From the NCBI GenBank assembly GCA_964432155.1, contig CAYSMF010000009.1, positions 19,247 to 83,246 on the forward strand: a DNA stretch of 64,000 nt, given 5' to 3'. Source of the DNA: UBA10438 sp964432155. Its GTDB lineage: Bacteria; Bacteroidota; Ignavibacteria; Kapaibacteriales; Kapaibacteriaceae. Below the pieces are notes generated by a model that saw only the letters and a program-made list of their open reading frames with translations, made no database searches and was not told the DNA's origin. The position numbers were made by a program, and so were the translations under genes. Positions 59,679 through 64,000 of this stretch are shown piece after piece; position 1 is the first letter of the stretch; each line of letters starts with the position of its first letter.

Positions 59679-60620
59679 ATGAAGCCTTTGGTTGTTGTGT
59701 GGTGCGCGCTCGTCATAGGTGCTGCGCAGGGAGTTGCATCTTCTGTGAAGCAAGACGGACTCCATGCACCGATGATCGATGTTGATCAGGCGCGTGCAGA
59801 GTTCATCAGCGATAATGCGCGTCCGGCGTTTACCATCCGCCATGTGTATGTAACAGGCGTGATCGATACGCTCAAGGCAGTGATTAAGACATCGTCGATG
59901 CGATCATTGAAAGGGGAGTATCAACGCTACAAGCCTGTGCTCGACAGTGTATGGTCGGTACCGCTGGATTCGGGACGTTCTGAAGTGCGCGTTGCAATGC
60001 ACCTGGAGGGAAAGGGGCTGCCCCTTCCTAAAGACTCGCTCATGGGGTCAGTTCGACTCACCGTCAGCGCTGCCGTATGGAATGGCGAAGAGTGGCTTGG
60101 TACAACGTCGCAGCCATTTAGTGTGCGTGTGATTAACTGGCCAATACCGCGTGCTCGGATTGACTCCGACGAGATGACGATCACACGTTCCACAAAGGCG
60201 AGTGAGCCAGCACATGCTGTGATCGGTGGAATTCGCATACGCATCCCTCGCAGTGATTCCGTGCGAGGCTTACCAGAGTTGCGCACGTTCGCACGACACG
60301 ATGTCGATGTTGGGTACGAGGCGGGATCGCTTGTGACAAGCGACACAGCACTTGATGCTCGGCGCAGTGTGCAGATTCAGTCGGTGATGCAGGATGATGG
60401 AACGCTGGCGATCGTGGCATCGATTGCTGGACGCCCCCTTCCGATTGCAAAACGCAATGATGGGTTTCGATTCTCGATGCTTGTTCGAGCGCGTCTACGT
60501 CATGGACCAGCCCTGGGACGTCCGATTACGGAGACGATCGATATCGAGGTACCTCGTCGTCTGCCACCGAGTGTGCCGCCGGTAGCCCCTTCACCGGGCC
60601 AGGTGCAGTCAGACGAATGA
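59679..60620 (+). CDS. Exported protein of unknown function, 313 residues
   Basis: The start follows the TPR stop with no gap (TAGATG). A signal peptide (MKPLVVVWCALVIGAAQGVA) leads into a beta-rich chain made of two similar halves with 'SVRVINWPIPRARIDSDEM'-type strands. No domain is recognisable. The end is proline-rich (RLPPSVPPVAPSPGQ). Its arrangement with the TPR gene suggests they are one functional unit in the periplasm or envelope. Confidence 0.65.
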   Translation: MKPLVVVWCALVIGAAQGVASSVKQDGLHAPMIDVDQARAEFISDNARPAFTIRHVYVTGVIDTLKAVIKTSSMRSLKGEYQRYKPVLDSVWSVPLDSGRSEVRVAMHLEGKGLPLPKDSLMGSVRLTVSAAVWNGEEWLGTTSQPFSVRVINWPIPRARIDSDEMTITRSTKASEPAHAVIGGIRIRIPRSDSVRGLPELRTFARHDVDVGYEAGSLVTSDTALDARRSVQIQSVMQDDGTLAIVASIAGRPLPIAKRNDGFRFSMLVRARLRHGPALGRPITETIDIEVPRRLPPSVPPVAPSPGQVQSDE

Positions 60621-60636
60621 TGTGGTAACTTCCCGC

Positions 60637-62712
60637 ATGTCATTAGGGATGCAGTGTATCGTCGGGCTCATCGTTGGGGGTATGCTTGGCGCAGTGGGCG
60701 GTCCGTGGGTTGCATGGCTCGCACCTGTTGGCGACGCGTTTATTCGTGCGGCACAGATCGTTACGATGCCGTACATGATCCTCGAGCTGATTGTCTCGCT
60801 CGGAAGTCTCTCTCAGCGATCACGGTCCGTGCTCGTGCGCACGGGTGGACTCGCGTTTCTCTGCGTGACGTTTGTCGCTGCTGCAATGGCAGCAATTGTA
60901 CCCTCGTGGCTTCCAGCTCTTGAAACATCGGCGTTCTTTCGACCCGATATGCTCGTCGATGCTGAAGGCGCGGATCTGATTACGAAGTATCTGCCGTTCA
61001 ATGTCTTTGGTGCGATGGCAGCTGACAATTTCCCGGCTGTCGTGTTGTTCTTCGCTGTGGTTGGTTTTGTTATCCAATCGCTCGATGCAAAGGACGCCAT
61101 CCTGCGTCCTGCCGATGCGTTGCGACGTGTGTTCCAGCGCATGAACAAGCTCGTAGCGAAGCTCACACCGCTAGGTGTTTTTGCCTTCACTGCCGTGTCG
61201 ATTGCGGCACTGGACATGCAGCAGCTGATTCGACTTCACGCAATGGCCGTGCTGGGAATTGGTGGCTACGTCGTGCTTGTTATGGCGATCGTTGCACTGA
61301 TCGTTGGTACAACGCCCGTTACCGTGCGACAGTTATGGCGGATGATCAGTGCGCCGTTTGTGGTAACCGTAAGCACAACGAATCTGATCGTCGCATTGCC
61401 GATGCTCGTCGAATCGATCACAAAGGAACTTGGTGGTGATGAGGCGACAGATGAGCAGATCGCTGCGGTGATTCCCGTGGGGTTCATCCTTCCTACGGTT
61501 GGACAGGTGTTCCTGCTCTTCATGGTGCCGTTTTGTGCATGGTATGTTGATCGTGTGTTTACCGCCACGTCGTACCTCAAGCTCTTTGCAACTGGCATCC
61601 CTTCAGTAGTCGGTGGCATTCGATCTACAATTCGATTGGAACTCGTCAACGCCGGACTGCCCGAGGATTTGATCAGCGTGTTCTTCCTGAATGGCGAGTG
61701 GATCTATCGCGTCGAGAAAACACTCGCAATGCTCGGTATGGTCGCAATGGTCATTGCAGTTGTTGCGCACTCGCGAGGTCTGTTGAAGCTACGCGTTCGC
61801 CCAGCACTTATTGGCCTTCTCATAACGGTTGCACTCACGATTGGTCTCACGGTGGGAACGCGTGCGTTGCTTTCGCGCACACTTGCAGGGACGTACAGTG
61901 GTGCTACGACAATGATGACGCTCGAACCGCTGGTCACGTCACCAGCGCCCGTTGTGATTAGCACGCAACCGCAACCCGATACTGTTAGCCTGTCGGCTAT
62001 TCGTGCACGTGGCGTTCTCCGCGTTGGCGTTCGTGCTGAGAGCATCCCGTGGGCCTATCATCGATCTGACGGACGACTTGTTGGGTACGACATCGATATG
62101 ATCACGGTGCTAGCACAGACGCTGGGCTTGCGCGTTGTGTTCTACGAAGCACCAGTGGGAACACTTGAACAGTGGATTGCGCAGCAGCGCGTCGATCTAG
62201 CCGTAGGAGGAATTGTTGATTCTCCGATGCGCTCGGCGATGTACAACTCGTCGGATGGATATCAGCAGGTTCATCGTGCCCTTGTTGTGCACGACGATTA
62301 TGTGCGTGTGATGCAAGATCGATCATCGTCCCAGGTGCGACGCATCGCCACTGCGGATTCTGAGCCGCTCTCGGATGATGTGCAACGTGCACTTGCTCGT
62401 GCACTTGGTACGGATGATCAGCCGGCGCGAATTCAGGTGGTACGAATCCAATCACACGGAGAGTTCCTGCGCGACACCACGCATCGTATCGCGGACGCCT
62501 TGTTGACGACTGCCGAAGGTGGTGCAACGTGGTCTGTTGTGTATCCACGCACCAGCATGCTTGCGGTGTTAGGCAACGCGATGCCTGCTCAGTGTGTGAT
62601 GCTTCAGGCGGGCACTGACGCAGATCTTCGGGAGTACATCCAGCAATGGATGATCGAGGAACGCATGAAGGCCCTCTTTGACCGACTTTTGGCGCACTGG
62701 ATCTCGCGGTAG
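60637..62712 (+). CDS. Dicarboxylate/amino acid:cation symporter fused to a periplasmic amino-acid-binding domain
   Basis: The protein has 691 residues. Residues ~1-395 match the DAACS (GltP-like) symporter family: several hydrophobic helices, the 'MPYMILELIVSLGSL' and 'FTAVSIAALDMQQL' regions, and a re-entrant/TM7-like segment 'STTNLIVALPMLVES' and 'IPVGFILPTVGQVFLL'. A further helix at ~395-420 is followed by a family-3 solute-binding domain ('LSAIRARGVLRVGVRAES', 'VGYDIDMITVLAQTLGLR', 'QQRVDLAVGGIVDSPMRS'). The fusion places a high-affinity binder outside a secondary transporter. The start is at 60637; a GTG at 60622 is possible. Confidence 0.9.
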   Translation: MSLGMQCIVGLIVGGMLGAVGGPWVAWLAPVGDAFIRAAQIVTMPYMILELIVSLGSLSQRSRSVLVRTGGLAFLCVTFVAAAMAAIVPSWLPALETSAFFRPDMLVDAEGADLITKYLPFNVFGAMAADNFPAVVLFFAVVGFVIQSLDAKDAILRPADALRRVFQRMNKLVAKLTPLGVFAFTAVSIAALDMQQLIRLHAMAVLGIGGYVVLVMAIVALIVGTTPVTVRQLWRMISAPFVVTVSTTNLIVALPMLVESITKELGGDEATDEQIAAVIPVGFILPTVGQVFLLFMVPFCAWYVDRVFTATSYLKLFATGIPSVVGGIRSTIRLELVNAGLPEDLISVFFLNGEWIYRVEKTLAMLGMVAMVIAVVAHSRGLLKLRVRPALIGLLITVALTIGLTVGTRALLSRTLAGTYSGATTMMTLEPLVTSPAPVVISTQPQPDTVSLSAIRARGVLRVGVRAESIPWAYHRSDGRLVGYDIDMITVLAQTLGLRVVFYEAPVGTLEQWIAQQRVDLAVGGIVDSPMRSAMYNSSDGYQQVHRALVVHDDYVRVMQDRSSSQVRRIATADSEPLSDDVQRALARALGTDDQPARIQVVRIQSHGEFLRDTTHRIADALLTTAEGGATWSVVYPRTSMLAVLGNAMPAQCVMLQAGTDADLREYIQQWMIEERMKALFDRLLAHWISR

Positions 62713-62769
62713 GTAGACGATGATACGTATATTCACCGCAGTGTTTCTTCACGCATCAGGTACCACGTC

Positions 62770-64000
62770 ATGACCCGTTTGTTCTCCCGTCGAATGATCG
62801 TTAGTGGATTGCTCGTAGCCAGCTTGATAGGGGGCTGCCGTCACGCCGACACTGTAGATCCTCATGACAACATGTCCAAGACGCATGAAATTGGTGGCTT
62901 GTTCTCGATCACGGGGAACTGGAACACGCTGGGTGTGACAGGTGATGAAGCTGCGCGCATTGCCGTGCAGGACGTCAACACGTGGGCTGCGCAGCGCGGA
63001 CGGGAGGATCGTCTCACATGGCGGTTGTATGACACCAAGCTCGACCCAGGAACGGCGAAAGCGAATTTAGTCGATGCGGCATCGCGCGGACTGCATGTGG
63101 TGGTCGGACCCCAGTCAAGTGCGGAAGTATCAGCACTGCGTCAAACCGCTGATAGTCTCAACATCCTCGTGATTAGTCCATCGAGCACAGCTGGAAGCCT
63201 TGCCATCGCCGGCGACAACGTCCTGCGTCTCTGTCCGAGCGACAAACAGGAAGGTCCAGCAATCGCAGCCATGATGCGTGCCGAGGGTAAGACTGTTGTG
63301 CATGCCGTGTGGCGTGACGACATCGGCAATCGTGGTCTTGCGCAATCCGTGCGTGCGGACATGACCGCGAATGGAGGCGCTGTGGTAGGGGGCTTTGAGT
63401 ATAGCGCAACAACAACCGACTTCGCACCGATCGTAGCGCAGATGCGCACGGAGCTTGACATCGCAGTCAAGATCTACGGTAAGGAGAAAGTTGCTGTCTA
63501 CGTGCCAGCCTTCGACGAAGTGGTGAATCTTGCTGCGGCGATCCCTGCTGATGACACGCTCCTGCGTGGCCTTCGTTGGTATGGTGGCGACGGCACGGTG
63601 AACAGCACAGCCCTCGCTCCACAGGTCGCCTTCTTCGAGCAAGTAGGATATCCATGTCCTGACGTCGGCATTGGTGATGCGATTGAACGCGCGAAGCCAA
63701 TCATTGACCGTATCAAGACGTCAACAGGCATCGTACCGGATGCATTTGCGCTGTGTGTGTATGATGCCGTGTGGCTTGCAGGTATGTCGATGCTCTCCGG
63801 CTCGCACAGTGATGGGGGAGTTGTGTTGCGCGAGCGCGTCATCGACGCCGCATCGGTCTACTATGGAGCATCCGGTTGGACAAAGTTGAATGATGCCGGC
63901 GATCGTGCGTACGGTGTCTACGACATGAAGGTACTCCGTCGCGTTAACGGCACGCCAACATGGGTAACAGTCGGCACATGGGATGCGATCAAGGGGTATA
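62770..64000 (+). CDS. ABC-type branched-chain amino acid-like substrate-binding lipoprotein (partial)
   Basis: The frame is open from the ATG at 62770 to the window end (410 codons) and is cut there. The signal ends in a lipobox at 'SLIGGC'. The mature protein matches periplasmic-binding family 6 (LivJ/AmiC type): 'HEIGGLFSITGNWNTLGV', 'GLHVVVGPQSSAEVSALR', 'LVISPSSTAGSLAIAGDNV' and 'AYGVYDMKVLRRVNGTPTWV'. No permease genes are visible. It follows the symporter-binding-domain fusion by 57 bases, so two solute-binding systems lie in series. Confidence 0.88.
   Translation, partial: MTRLFSRRMIVSGLLVASLIGGCRHADTVDPHDNMSKTHEIGGLFSITGNWNTLGVTGDEAARIAVQDVNTWAAQRGREDRLTWRLYDTKLDPGTAKANLVDAASRGLHVVVGPQSSAEVSALRQTADSLNILVISPSSTAGSLAIAGDNVLRLCPSDKQEGPAIAAMMRAEGKTVVHAVWRDDIGNRGLAQSVRADMTANGGAVVGGFEYSATTTDFAPIVAQMRTELDIAVKIYGKEKVAVYVPAFDEVVNLAAAIPADDTLLRGLRWYGGDGTVNSTALAPQVAFFEQVGYPCPDVGIGDAIERAKPIIDRIKTSTGIVPDAFALCVYDAVWLAGMSMLSGSHSDGGVVLRERVIDAASVYYGASGWTKLNDAGDRAYGVYDMKVLRRVNGTPTWVTVGTWDAIKGY

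Noticed and set aside
62713..62769. A frameshift joining the symporter fusion to the next binding protein
   Set aside because: The second gene has its own ATG, signal peptide and lipobox, and the 57-base gap is ordinary.

Overview
This 64 kb window is a dense bacterial chromosome segment, mid-50s % GC by eye. There are no rRNA genes, insertion sequences, phage genes or CRISPR arrays. The organism most likely belongs to the Bacteroidota/Chlorobiota/Kapaibacteriota (FCB) group; I favour a Kapaibacteriota- or Ignavibacteria-like lineage, which is inference. The evidence is: two secreted proteins with type IX secretion (T9SS)-like C-terminal sorting domains; a short Bacteroidota-type primary sigma factor of 287 residues; at least eleven TAnnTTTG promoter -7 elements placed just upstream of genes; weak or absent Shine-Dalgarno sequences in most places; and a TonB receptor and a CzcA-TolC fusion of the kind seen in that group.

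Layout. 1-8.3 kb: the 3' end of recQ, a giant secreted subtilisin-like protease, mpl, a secreted propeller protein and an alpha/beta hydrolase-lipoprotein pair. 9.1-14.5 kb (minus): trmD-rimM, the primary sigma factor, a C-terminal-processing protease and glyS. 14.6-23 kb (mostly plus): a DsbD-like reductase, a GNAT enzyme, panC (minus), DUF547 and META proteins, recG, queE and a PD40 protein. 23-26.4 kb: a lipoprotein, tRNA-Ser(UGA), and the lower kynurenine-pathway pair (3-hydroxyanthranilate dioxygenase and ACMSD) divergent from an atypical SDR. 25.9-26.7 kb: a cluster of DnaA-box-like sites, which is a candidate replication origin, followed directly by ftsQ-ftsA-ftsZ. 30-36 kb: an MFS exporter, an arginase-family enzyme, dapD, a DUF1801 protein with a long basic low-complexity tail, two beta-barrel-like proteins and a 57-residue histone-H1-like gene. 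36-45 kb: a DEAD-box helicase, OsmC, a DsbA-like protein, NADP isocitrate dehydrogenase, a renalase-like flavoprotein, a PEGA lipoprotein, tRNA-Arg(CCU), a smg-ybeY-unknown-crtW operon and a secreted protein of a family often misnamed asparagine synthetase B. 45-51 kb: a heavy-metal RND efflux operon in which the inner-membrane pump is fused to its TolC-like channel. 51-59 kb: a peptide-binding lipoprotein, an NlpC/P60 hydrolase, and a TonB receptor-DtxR regulator-RNase R operon behind a clear palindromic operator. 59-64 kb: a TPR protein, an unknown exported protein, a symporter fused to an amino-acid-binding domain, and a branched-chain-type substrate-binding lipoprotein cut by the window end.

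Many neighbouring same-strand genes overlap by four bases (ATGA), which implies translational coupling: recQ/protease, hydrolase/lipoprotein, trmD/hydrolase, glyS/ctp, 3-HAO/ACMSD, ftsQ/ftsA, arginase-like/dapD, barrel/barrel, icd/dsbA-like, RND/adaptor and TonB/DtxR. The points most worth following are the DnaA-box cluster beside ftsQ, the DtxR-type operator that covers the promoter of the TonB operon, the two transporter fusions, and the histidine-rich small protein at the head of the metal efflux operon.
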